A stretch of DNA of 64,000 nt from the NCBI GenBank assembly GCA_030340625.1, contig JAOPHQ010000645.1:7501-71500 (forward strand), read 5' to 3'. Made by a program: the position numbers and the translations under genes. A model generated the notes under the pieces. That model ran no database searches, had not been told where the DNA came from, and was given only the letters and a program-made list of their open reading frames with translations. The stretch's first letter is position 1; each line of letters starts with the position of its first letter. This document shows positions 23,216-32,826 of this stretch, in pieces. Source of the stretch: Merluccius polli. Taxonomy: Eukaryota; Chordata; Actinopteri; Gadiformes; Merlucciidae.

Positions 23216-23271
23216 TTAGTCTTCTATGTAGTCTTTATCTGATTCTCCAAGCATCAGTTCTCCCTCTGGAT
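23216..23271 (-). CDS. Candidate terminal exon ending DKDYIED
   Basis: After GTTTCAG (acceptor reads TTTCAG) the phase-1 frame gives (D)PEGELMLGESDKDYIED and TAA. Its phase matches the donors of the modules at 23678 and 24799 (TTGGAAG|GTAAAT). It contains a tyrosine in an acidic context. No family was recognised. Confidence 0.35.
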
Positions 23272-23677
23272 CTGAAACACAAATTACAACTGCTTATACA
23301 GATCATTTTGAGAATCTATTTATCCCCAGACTAACTCATAGCAGCCATGATTTAGTTTCAAGTTAAAACATCTTGTTCACAGACCTAGAAGGTTGTATTA
23401 TTTAGCCATCTAGAGAAAATAATTCTGTACCAAAGTGACACAGTAAAATATAGATGGTGATTTTTTATTTATAACTTTCCCTAACAAATACAGACACTCT
23501 TGGCAATAGCTTTGTCGTACCCCGCAACTTCAGTTATTTGTCATCCAGGACAACAACAAAAATAACTGCCAAATGAAGTGAATTCAACAGGATCATAAAT
23601 GTACCCAACACTAGAAAATAGCTCTGGCCATCATATTTGACATTCAGAACAAAAAGGAGACCCAACACAGCATTTAC

Positions 23678-23743
23678 CTTCCAAAGACATTAGCAGTCAC
23701 ATCGTAGTCCTCCGATCAGATCCTGGCGGGTCATCAGCTTCGT
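23678..23743 (-). pseudogene. DEADDPPGSD module, copy 1 (in-frame stop)
   Basis: It has acceptor AACTAG, donor GGAAG|GTAAAT and phase 1 at both ends. It reads (D)EADDPPGSDRRTTM then TGA. The paralogous block at 24799-24861 is open through the same region but has lost its acceptor (GG instead of AG). The two copies are therefore damaged in different ways. Confidence 0.35.
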
Positions 23744-24095
23744 CTAGTTACAATACAACAAATACAACTATACATCAGGATATGAATTAAAAAGGTCTCC
23801 CACCTCAGCCGAAAGATTTACTCTAATTTGTTAATAACAATACAAGTTTTAGAAATATGTGGGAGTACAGCTTATGATTGTACACCTTGTAGAGCAGACT
23901 GCAGCCTTCACATTTAGAAAGAAAATTATCAGTCAAATAAATCCTGTTCACCAATGGCTCCATTAACCCAGAGACTCCATTATCTCTAAATAATTTAGAT
24001 AAGGAGTGATACTCTATTATTCCATAAAAGTGGCAGTGAGAGTGAAAATCACTTTTGTTCACGGCATCATTCACCCCACGAGGGACATCCTTCAC

Positions 24096-24152
24096 CAGGG
24101 AGGTCCTCCAGCACAGGTCCTCCATCAGCTCCCTCCACTGCGGATTCCTGGT
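24096..24152 (-). CDS. Acidic module copy 1 (intact, phase 1-1)
   Basis: A 57-nt block between TTACCAG and CCTG|GTGAAG reads (D)QESAVEGADGGPVLEDLP(G). It is symmetric in phase, so copies could be added or skipped without changing frame. If read through instead of spliced it ends GEGCPSWGE and a stop. Two paralogues (25242-25299, 25541-25598) each have one extra base and are out of frame. Confidence 0.3.
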
Positions 24153-24590
24153 CTGGTAACAAACACAGCAGTAGTTTGGCCTTTCGTCTGGTAACAAACA
24201 GTGGTAGTTTGGCCTTTTGTCTGGTAAGAAACAGCGGTAGTTTGGCCTTTCGTCTGGTAACAAACAGCGGTAGTTTGGCCTTTCGTCTGGTAAGAAACAG
24301 CAGTAGTTTGGCATTTTGTCTGGTAAGAAACAGCGGTAGTTTGGCCTTTCGTCTGGTAACAAACAGCGGTAGTTTGGCCTTTCGTCTGGTAAGAAACAGC
24401 AGTAGTTTGTCCTTTTGTCTGGTAAGAAACAGCGGTAGTTTGGCCTTTTGTCTGGTAAGAAACAGCAGTAGTTTGGCCTTTCGTCTGGTAACAAACAGCG
24501 GTAGTTTGGCCTTTCGTCTGGTAACAAACAGCGGTAGTTTGGCCTTTCATCTGGTAAGAAACAGCGGTAGTTTGGCGTATCGTCTTGTTT
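24153..24590 (-). repeat. 33-bp minisatellite made of a splice-acceptor junction (13 units)
   Basis: The minus-strand unit is about 'CTACCGCTGTTTGTTACCAG' + 'ACGAAAGGCCAAA', repeated 13 times with no gap and directly abutting the acceptor of the module at 24152. TTACCAG is the acceptor used by all copies of the module, so each unit carries a candidate 3' splice site. The unit is 11 codons long, giving open frames (DERPNYRCLLP-type repeats) that I regard as by-products. Confidence 0.85.
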
Positions 24591-24798
24591 TACCTGGGGA
24601 TGAAGAACCTACACACCCTTTGCATTTGTGATTCATTTGTAAAGGGATAGCCAATGGCCATCTTTCGTAAATTTGAAAGTTTACACATTGACGTATTGCA
24701 TCAACTATAGTAGTAGTAGCAGCAATAGTCACAGAAATATCACATCAACACTAGAAGTCACACCTGATAGTCATAATTGACATTCAGTTGTCATTTAC

Positions 24799-24861
24799 CT
24801 TCCAAAGATGTTAGTCCCATCGTTGTCCTCTGATCGGATCCTGGTGGGTCATCAGCTTCAT
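24799..24861 (-). pseudogene. DEADDPPGSD module, copy 2 (acceptor lost)
   Basis: An open phase-1 frame (D)EADDPPGSDQRTTMGLTSLE with donor GGAAG|GTAAAT intact. The base pair before the block is GG, not AG, so normal splicing into it is unlikely. Confidence 0.35.
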
Positions 24862-25241
24862 CCAACACAAAAACGCTTTCAATTCCACAGCAGGATTCAA
24901 ACAAAAATGTCTCCCACTCAGATGACAGATTTGCTGGCATTTGTCAAATAAAAGAAAACGTGTAGAACTTAAGTGTGAGTAGACCTGATAATTCTACATC
25001 TTGTAGAACAGACTCTGCTGCCTTCACATTAAGGGAGGAAATGATAGAAGTACAAAGTCATGTTCCCCACAGCTCCATTAACCCTGGGACCGTTTTCTCT
25101 AACTCATTTTGATCAGGAATGATGGCTGCAGTGACATTTAAGTCTAGTTGTGTGGCAGTACTCTATTCCATAGAAGTGGCAGTGAGAGTGATAATCACTT
25201 TTGAGTAGAGCTTTATTCACCCCACGAGGGGTAACCGTCAC

Positions 25242-25299
25242 CAGGCAGATCCTCCATCACGTCACCTCCATCAGCTCCCCTCCGCCACAGATTCCTGGT
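25242..25299 (-). pseudogene. Acidic module copy 2 (frameshifted)
   Basis: The block has acceptor CTACCAG and is 58 nt rather than 57. The extra base lies in GGAGGGGAGC and brings TGA into frame. The rest still reads GADGGDVMEDLPGDGYPSWGE in the shifted frame. Flanking sequence is homologous to that of copies 1 and 3. Confidence 0.35.
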
Positions 25300-25540
25300 C
25301 TGGTAGCAAACAGCGGTAGTTTAACGCAACGTCTGGTGACAAACAGTTTTGCCTCAACGTATGGTAACAGTAATGGCAGTAGATTGGCCTTCATCTTGTT
25401 TTGACATATTTAAGACTATGTGAGTGCCTACTTTAGTATTCTAAAGTAGTAGTATAGTACTCTACTAGATAGAAGTGGCAGTGAGAGTGATAATGACTTT
25501 TGAGTCAGGCATCATTCATCCCACGAGGGACATCCTTCAC

Positions 25541-25598
25541 CAGGGAGGTCCTCCAGCACGGTTCCTCCATCGGCTCCCCCCCACCACAGATTCCTGTT
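25541..25598 (-). pseudogene. Acidic module copy 3 (frameshifted)
   Basis: The block has acceptor TTACCAG and donor CTG|GTGAAG and is 58 nt. The extra base sits in a run of seven G. The downstream sequence still encodes DGGTVLEDLPGEGCPSWDE in the shifted frame. Confidence 0.35.
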
Positions 25599-25867
25599 CT
25601 GGTAACAAACAGAGGTAGTTTGGCCTCAATGTCTCGTTCCGTCTGCAAATGTAAAACCTGCATACCTTTTGCATTTGTCCACTTCCTTACTACTCTCAAA
25701 AACCTGCCGGGATATGGTGCCGTCTGTAGTCTACCGTTCTGTAGACGCGCCGGCTCAGGAGAAACCAAGTGTTCAATAGGCCGTCGTATCCTCAATTACA
25801 TGAATTGGAATGTGCTCCAAGAGGGCAACAGGGATTCCCCAAGGAGAAATCCCAAGGGCAAGATGTG

Positions 25868-26175
25868 AGTGTCCATCTTCCAGGTCCAGCTAGCCCTGTC
25901 CAATACATTACAGTTCAGCCTGAGAAAGACTCGCATCTCAGTGGAGCTTTTCCAGCTCCTCCCATCTGGACGTAGATATCGGACACTCAGATACAGAAGG
26001 GTCCGTCCACTGATTTATTCTGTAAATCTGTTGTATGGTGTCCCGTCATATGTTGTTTTCTGTGACTGTTTCTTTTTGTGTTACCTGTTCTTACATGTTA
26101 TGGTGTGTGTCCAATTTCTGACATGACAGTGTATGTATGTGGAAACAAATTTCCCTCCGGGGACAATAAATACTC
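25868..26175 (+). mobile_element. LINE 3' end fragment
   Basis: The plus-strand frame contains ELFQLLPSGRRYRTLRYRR, the PSGRRYR motif commonly seen downstream of reverse transcriptase in fish LINEs. It is followed by a GT-rich 3' UTR and 'CAAATTTCCCTCCGGGGACA' + 'ATAAA' (AATAAA at 26165-26170). No reverse transcriptase core is present, so this is a 5'-truncated copy. It inserted into or next to the duplicated-exon locus. Confidence 0.6.
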
Positions 26176-26416
26176 ATCATCAGTGTGAGAGTACACAAAA
26201 GACAATCCACAGGGCTCGCCCTCTACCTAGCATGTCAGAGGTAGGAAGGCAGCCTCACCGCAGGTTTGAAGACGGTCAATCTTTAAATATTGTCCATGTG
26301 GAATGTCATTGGTAGTCCATCCATGTTCATAAGTGTAGTCCTAGTTTGTAGTCAGCGGTCTGAACCGGGGCATGGTTTGACTCGGCGTGGCCAAAAGTGC
26401 CAATGAAAAAATGCCA

Positions 26417-26815
26417 ATGAAGTACCCTATGCCAGGCCGAACCCTGGCCACTCACACACAAACTATCCTATGCCAGGCCGAACCCTGGCCACTCACACAC
26501 ATAGCACCCTATGCCAGGCCGAACCCTGGCCACTCAGACACATAGCACCCTATGCCAGGCCGAACCCTGGCCACTCACACACATAGCACCCTATGCCAGG
26601 CCGAACCCTGGCCACTCACACATGTAGCACCCTATGCCAGGCCGAACCCTGGCCACTCACACATGTAGCACCCTATGCCAGGCCGAACCCTGGCCACTCA
26701 CACATGTAGCACCCTATGCCAGGCCGAACCCTGGCCACTCACACATGTAGCCCCCTATGCCAGGCCGAACCCTGGCCACTCACACATGTAGTACCCTGTC
26801 AGGTCAAACCCTGGC
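26417..26815. repeat. 41-bp minisatellite (about 9-10 units)
   Basis: The unit is 'CCCTATGCCAGGCCGAACCC' + 'TGGCCACTCACACATGTAGCA', 41 bp, nearly perfect. The core GGCCGAACCCTGGCC has short palindromic arms. Units differ mainly at CACACACAT versus CACACATGT. There are no spacers, so it is not a CRISPR array. Confidence 0.9.
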
Positions 26816-27129
26816 CACATGTTGTACCACCATGCCACGTTACAGTTATACCCATGAGACCCACCCCGGTCAAACCTTGTTTAAAGCTTTCCAATGGCAG
26901 AACTGCAGAACAATTGCCGTAACACAATACCTTAGGCACCAGAGATTCTAATGATGAACAACACTATTAAGTGGTGCCAGACTGGTAATGGATTATGCAG
27001 GGTGTTAGGGTTCAGCCCAATGGTTCCTGAATGAGTAGCCTTCACAGACACAATCATGCAGCTTTGATTATTAGCCGGAGGACAGGGACAGGACTTGGGG
27101 AAAGTGGTGAGCAGAAGAAGGTCATCTGT

Positions 27130-27231
27130 TCAAAAGGACAACCCAGTGGTAGGTCTTCCATCATCAGGTCTTCCATCAAGAACAAGATCCTCCATCACCG
27201 CATCATCACAGCAAGCAGATGAGCCCTTTGG
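27130..27231 (-). CDS. Candidate exon PKGSSACCDDAVMEDL...
   Basis: After CTGAGACAG the phase-0 frame reads PKGSSACCDDAVMEDLVLDG and continues about 13 residues to TGA. The DAVMEDL..DG part resembles the DVMEDLPGDG part of the acidic modules. Phase 0 matches the donor of the MGSKCCK block. Coding status is inferred only. Confidence 0.25.
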   Translation of the reverse strand, partial: PKGSSACCDDAVMEDLVLDGRPDDGRPTTGLSF

Positions 27232-27659
27232 CTGTCTCAGATGGAAGCTTTTCCTGTGGACTGTACATTATCCTCCAACCCCTAAGATGCACACCTTTCT
27301 CAGAATGGACAACACCAGCTAAACCTCGAAGATGGGTCTCTTCAAATCAAAAACCATCTTGGACAGATCACAACTAGGACCCTTTTTGAACTGAAGCCGG
27401 GCTCTCCAGCTGGAGAGGCAGAGAAACTGTCGGCAAGGCTTCAAGATCTACGGGAGAAACATTGAAACTCGTTGCAGACAGCGCCGCATCTCACTATGCA
27501 CCTCTGCTCACTCAGACCACACCCCCCCATCAGTAAGACAACACTCATGTGATATAGATGCAGAGTTCACGAAAGTAGCAGGGAAATGAACGGAAGAAAT
27601 CAGAACACCATGGAGCACGTTTTTGTTGTACCCATAGAAATCCATCTCTATCGTCATAC

Positions 27660-27680
27660 CTTGCAACACTTGGAGCCCAT
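27660..27680 (-). CDS. Candidate first coding exon MGSKCCK
   Basis: The block follows CATTAAG, contains ATGGGCTCCAAGTGTTGCAAG and ends at AAG|GTATGA. Gly2 with Cys5 and Cys6 would fit an N-myristoylation plus palmitoylation anchor, a pattern known from Src-family-like and small adaptor proteins. If real, the product would be tethered to the inner face of a membrane. It is very short and unsupported by homology. Confidence 0.25.
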
Positions 27681-28106
27681 TCTTGCACCCCCTTAATGAA
27701 ACAAAGTAATCCTGATTCAAACTAAATGTTTAATGCACCAACAATAAACCTACTCAACCAACCAGGAAGCCACAAAAACATGATCATGCCCAAGCATAAG
27801 AGGAAAATGTTGACTTACAGTTTGCAGTTTCTTCTTCATAGTTACATTGTGTGACTTACAGATCCACAGTCTAGTTAACCTGTGAAGGAGTGCAATGCAC
27901 AGATTAGTTTCAGAGCTCAAATCAACCACTAAAAAGAGCAATGTGGCTATGTTGACACATGCATGCACGCGAGAGGCGCGCATGTGAGATAGGCATGTGT
28001 GCGTGTTTGAGAGGCGTGCGAGACGCGCTTTGAGTGTGAGAGGCATGCATGTGTTTGTGTGAGACGCTTCTGCTCTTTCCTGCTCTTTACAACTCTCAAA
28101 TCTTAC

Positions 28107-28147
28107 CTCAGCAGCTTTAAACGATGATTCTGCCCACGCATCAGGCT
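28107..28147 (-). other. Exon-like block with good splice sites (possible 5' UTR exon)
   Basis: The block reads TTTACAG|AGCCTGATGCGTGGG...CTGAG|GTAAGA, 41 nt. A paralogue with the same acceptor lies at about 28836-28850 but lacks the donor. It contains an ATG that would open a short upstream frame. The paired duplication (28.1/28.8 kb and 28.43/29.07 kb) indicates a tandem copy of about 0.65-0.7 kb. Confidence 0.3.
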
Positions 28148-28529
28148 CTGTAAACATTTAAAATGATATACATTATAAGCCCATCAAACAAATAGGCTCT
28201 CAACACCAATGTTGAATCAAACCAACTGCTAATTAGGCCTATCGTTACAAAAAATGTATACAATACAAACAATGTGCCCACGCATAACGACAAAACCAAT
28301 CAACTACAAATCCAATCCAATCCAAACAAATACTCATTTAAGACATTACACGTCAAATACAATCCAGAACCTAATTTACATTTCAATTAGGCGATCAGAA
28401 AAATAGCCCTCCATGTTCTACTCACAGCAGGTCCAGCGCTTTAGTTTGGTTTACTTAGTCTTTGTAATTAACCTGTAAAACAGGGGAACAGATTCTTCAC
28501 AGTAGTCACATAGCCTACCTGTTAACCAG

Positions 28530-28712
28530 ACTAACTAGAGGAACCAAACCAGGAGAGCAGCAGCAGGTTAACTAGAGGAACCAAACCAGGAGAGCAGCAG
28601 GTTAACTAGAGGAACCAAACCAGGAGAGCAGCAGCAGGTTAACTAGAGGAACCAAACCAGGAGAGCAGCAGCAGGTTAACTAGAGGAACCAAACCAGGAG
28701 AGCAGCAGCAGG
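28530..28712. repeat. 37-bp minisatellite (about 5 units)
   Basis: The unit is 'GGTTAACTAGAGGAACCAAA' + 'CCAGGAGAGCAGCAGCA', about 37 bp, with one unit short by a CAG. It lies between the two halves of the duplication at 28.1-29.1 kb. Confidence 0.9.
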
Positions 28713-29516
28713 TTAACTTAAATTGAACTAAGCGTAGACTTATGTTAATTAAAAGCCTTAACATTTAAAATCTCAACCAAAATCCTTAAAAAGGGTAAAA
28801 AATAAACCCTCAGTTTTAAGAAAATATGATTTTCCCACGCATGAGGCTCTGTAAACATTTAAAATTATATTTATCAGCCCACACAGCAAATAGGCTCTCA
28901 ATACCAACCACGTTCAATCACCATGTGCTCATTAGTACATCTAATGCCCTACACGTCCACAACTTGCTGAACCAAAACGTATAAGGCCCAACTAATAACC
29001 CAACCCCATGACAACAAATAGCAGCAAAACATCCAGAGCCAACATTAATAAATACATTTATACTCACAACAGGTCCAGAGAGTTTGTTCGGGTTTACTTC
29101 GAAAAGTCTTGGTCATCATTAAGCTGTAAAACACAGCAAATTATTTGTTAGTCACATGGTCGCCCTGTAACCAAGAAAATGACACAACTAAGTCTTCTGG
29201 TTCAATGTCTACAATAATATGAACATTACCATGTCTTCTAGGAAACAATAGCCGGCTAAATGGTGGGGGACCCGCTATGCGCTGCCTGGTTTGCTGAACT
29301 GAACCAAATGGACCGCCACAGCAGTACCAGGTGACTGTATTAATTAGTATGAATTAAGTAATTAGTAATGAGTGAGGTGCGGCACCACTGGTTGCCTTGG
29401 TTAAAGTGAAAGAGACCTTTTTAGGCGGGGCCCTTAAAATGACTCGCACACATTATAACTAAAGTAAGGTAAATACAAATAATTAGATAGGCCTACATAG
29501 TAAAATTATTCAGACA

Positions 29517-29828
29517 TTAGGGCTGCAACGATTCATCGATTAGTCGACTGACAGATTAACACATTAATTGAATCACATTTGTATAATCGATTCATCTTTT
29601 AGGTCATTTATAAAGTAGGCTTACAAATACCAAACATTAGTAAACATGGATCATCACTTTTTCGCTGCTTAAAGCGAGCACATTTAAGACATCACTTTAG
29701 ACTCTGGTAACTTGTGATGGCATTTGCTATTATTTAGACATTTTCTAGATTAAATGATTAATCGACGAATTGGAAAGATTGTCGTTAGATTAATCGACGA
29801 TGAAAATAATCGTTAGTTACAGCCCTAA
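29517..29828. mobile_element. hAT-type MITE, 312 bp
   Basis: Ends TTAGGGCTGCAACGATT and, in reverse complement, TTAGGGCTGTAACTAACGATT. It is flanked by 8-bp duplications TTCAGACA (29509-29516) and TTCAGATA (29829-29836). It contains ATCGATTAGTCGACT-type internal repeats and no open frame. Confidence 0.8.
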
Positions 29829-29836
29829 TTCAGATA

Positions 29837-30477
29837 CTTTTAGGTAGGCCTACAGTTACATATAGATAGCCGCTGCCTACCAGTAGTCATGTATTGTCCT
29901 CAACAGAGTGAAAACATAGAGGGTGGAAACCTGTGTTGTTCGTCACTCTGAGGCCACAGGATTACAGCATAGAAACAGTTGCATTGGGCCTTGTGGAGGG
30001 AGACGGCACAGAGCCTGGGCCAGAAACCAACAACCGAAAGGGAGTGAGGCTCTGTAACAATCATGTTAGGGTAGAAGTGTATTTCTACAGTGGCCACTGG
30101 CCAGTCTACTGGGTGTTGATTTGAAACCTTTACAGACACTTTTTCTAAGAGCGTTGGTGTCCAGACAGCATGTTTTAGCTTGGCTTCCCATCGGGAAAGG
30201 TTAACTAGTGCTGGCCGAGATTGTGTTCGCTGTTAGAGTAATAGCCAATTATGCGCTTACAGATCCCCTGCCCCAGTAACATAATTGGTCGAAACAAATA
30301 TGAAGCAAAATAAAAAGAAACACAGTGTTTACCCAAATTTGAGCAAGTCTGCTATCAGACTTTAAATGAGACTGGCCTCTGAGGGGCAGTAGGTAGACAC
30401 TTTACTAGTTTTTCACTTTATTAGTTTACTGTTAGCCTCTGTCCCTGCATGCGCTGTCTATGGTCCTGAAATCCCAC

Positions 30478-30536
<59 letters not shown>

Positions 30537-32540
30537 TCTCCCTCTCTCCCTCTCCCTCTCTCTCCGCCTGTCTGTCTGATTATGGTTTATAACTTGTTCT
30601 GTTGTTTGGTGTTGCTTACTCACTTCAAACCAAGTACATTCAACTCCAAGGGATTTGTTGTCATGAGAAAGGCCCATTTACACAGCATGCAGCGTGTGTG
30701 TGAATGCAACACCTCTCAGTGGTGGAGGAACATCGAGATGGTGTAATACACGTCAACAAACTAAAAACCACAAACCACAACTTGAAACACGCCACTTGTC
30801 ATTTGTCCTGTGTGTGTGTGTGTGTGTGTGTGTATACATCCTTTGCACCGTTCTGATCAAACACCAACAGAGACATTTCTCTTGACGCCTTGCGTGGGGG
30901 CCTGTGAAGAAGCGCTGGGATCCTCCACCTGGCTGTGTCCCACCTGGAGTCCTTCATTTCACAGACCGCCACACTGAGGATGAGACGGCTGCTGCTGCTG
31001 CTGTTTTATGGGCTGGTGATGAGCTTGTGTCTTGCCATGCTGTGTGAAAGGAATCCCGTCTGTGTGAAATGGTTTCAGTTAAGTCATTTCTCTCACCAAG
31101 CTATAATGTGTGATCATCATTGAAGCAAGTATCTGCTAAAGTATTTGAGTCTAATGACACATTGGAATTAGAGTCACTGTCCCGCAAAGAGGCTTAAGCC
31201 TCTTATCTTTAACATTTCTTTTTCTCAATGTGTTATGTGCCCAAAGTAATTAGAATAGTTTAATCTTTTGTGTTGCCCTGGAAACAAAAATCTGTAGGTG
31301 GTCTCTGTTGCCTGATATAGAGTAGTATATAATATTATAATAGTATTGCATTCAGATGTAGATATTGAAACACAATATGTATACAAGGAACAGCTCCAGG
31401 TCATATGATTTACTACCATCCACATAAAGAGTACATGTGTAATTCATATGTGGGTTCTGATGAAAATTGCAGTTCTTCAGATTCCCAAACCCTATGCCTT
31501 TCTGAGCAGTGCAAAAAAAAAGGTTTATTTTTCAATTCATTGTAAAAGCCTGTCCGTCACACTCATTACACATAGCATGTGAACGGTGAGTGGTTTGATT
31601 AAGAAGAGTATTGTGCACACCAGTCAGCAGTTGTCACCACGACTTATCGTTGTGGTTCATTTCAATAACTCCAACATGTACCACGGTTTGTTAGGTTGTT
31701 TTTCCAATGATTTCTCCATGAAACAAAACAGATTGATGTCTTTATAAGGACCATCTGTTGTCTCTATTTGCCGGCACATACCGGGCATCACCACCGGGGG
31801 GCGCTGGTGCACTGCGTGCGCATGGCCGTTTGGACGCAGCTGTCCCTGTATGGGTTCAGTGTAACCAGGAACCAACAACATGGACTACCTAGGCCTGACA
31901 ACCAATATATTTCCTGCTGCTTCACTGTAACTAGGTAGCTCGGTGAAATTGATGTTTTTCGCAATTCTGTTGAGTATGAATGTCCTGTTTATCTTCTTTT
32001 TTTAAATTTCTTTTTTACAAAAAATACATAATACATCCTTTCCCAAATCAATTATAGGCCCATCTGGAAACGGTGATGTTGTGTTTTCTTGATAATAATA
32101 CAAATAAAAAAAGGCCACCGCTTGGCCCAGTGTAGGGCCCAGGCCGACTTATCGACCTATCTCACCACGATAAGCGGCAAATATTTTTTTGTTGTCGTGC
32201 TTCGTGAAAGTCACGGTTACCGCACGCAGCCGAACGGCAGAGAAGCGATGGCGATAGCTGGCAGCAGGCGTCACCCCTGTCTCGGCTGTCACAGTTAACC
32301 CTGGGACGCCGCGGCGGTGGCAGTCTCATTACGATTAGCTCTGCGGGCGGAATATATTACCGCTCGGCTCCTGATGGTGTTATGATGGCGCGGCGCTCCG
32401 TCGGTGACCCGGCGATACCTTCGGCAAACTTTTACCTCCCGCTCTCCTTCAGTCTGGGCCGCGTGCGTCGAGGCGGGAGGGCCACGCGAAGCTATGGGTC
32501 GAAATGATTCGGTGGGCCTACATGTGCTTTGTTTGTATTA
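29837..32540. other. No gene seen; CT and GT repeats
   Basis: It contains a CTGT/CT repeat at about 30478-30567 and a GT repeat at 30809-30831. Interval 32240-32480 is GC-rich. Open frames, including a leucine-rich one at 30935-31123, have no supporting features. Confidence 0.5.
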
Positions 32541-32548
32541 TTATGTAT

Positions 32549-32826
32549 GGTAACACTTTAGATTTGGGACCACATATTCACCATGAACTAGTTGCTAAGA
32601 TCGTAATTTCTGTACAACCACTTCCTTACTTCCTATCAATAAGCAGTAATTATGAGGTTTGAGAGAAAACTCTGATATTAAACTTAATGGCCTAGTAGTT
32701 GTAGAATATGGTCATGCAGAATAATGCATTAATAAGTGCATTTTAATGACTAATAAAGAGCCAATATGCGTGCTTATAAGCAACTAGTTCATGGTGAATA
32801 TGTGGTCCCTAATCTAAAGTGTTACC
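32549..32826. mobile_element. hAT-type MITE with long inverted ends and perfect target duplication
   Basis: The first about 50 bases (GGTAACACTTTAGATTTGGG, then ACCACATATTCACCATGAAC, TAGTTGCT) are matched almost perfectly in reverse complement by the last about 50. Both sides carry the identical 8-bp duplication TTATGTAT (32541-32548 and 32827-32834). The 278-bp length, long hairpin and 8-bp duplication fit a non-autonomous hAT element. Confidence 0.85.

Larger units (their letters stand above)
22522..29123 (-). other. Unrecognised minus-strand locus of duplicated mini-exons
   Basis: I do not recognise this locus. On the minus strand it shows many short exon-like blocks with AG/GT borders. 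From 5' to 3': untranslated-looking blocks at 29068-29123 and 28426-28472 (paralogous), 28107-28147 and 27860-27879; a block with MGSKCCK at 27660-27680; PKGSSACCDDAVMEDL at 27231-27130; copies of an acidic module at 25598-25541, 25299-25242, 24152-24096 and 22981-22905; DEADDPPGSD modules at 24861-24799 and 23743-23678; and tails ending DYIED* (23271-23216), KYSF* (22981-22905) and SEDHPQE* (22569-22522). Several copies carry frameshifts or stops, so part of it is decayed. It could be an expressed fast-evolving gene with alternative 3' ends, or a pseudogene cluster. The two-block duplications at 28.1-29.1 kb support repeated segmental copying. Confidence 0.3.

Noticed and set aside
23823..24527. 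234-codon minus-strand frame with DERPNYRCLLP repeats
   Set aside because: The repeat part is the 33-bp minisatellite, and the non-repeat part runs through a splice donor and sequence whose paralogous copies are not open in that frame.
26417..26815. Regular direct repeats as a CRISPR array
   Set aside because: Units are contiguous with no unique spacers, and the genome is a vertebrate's.
30935..31123. Leucine-rich plus-strand frame as a secreted peptide
   Set aside because: A hydrophobic stretch from CTG repeats only; no homologue, mature domain or exon structure.
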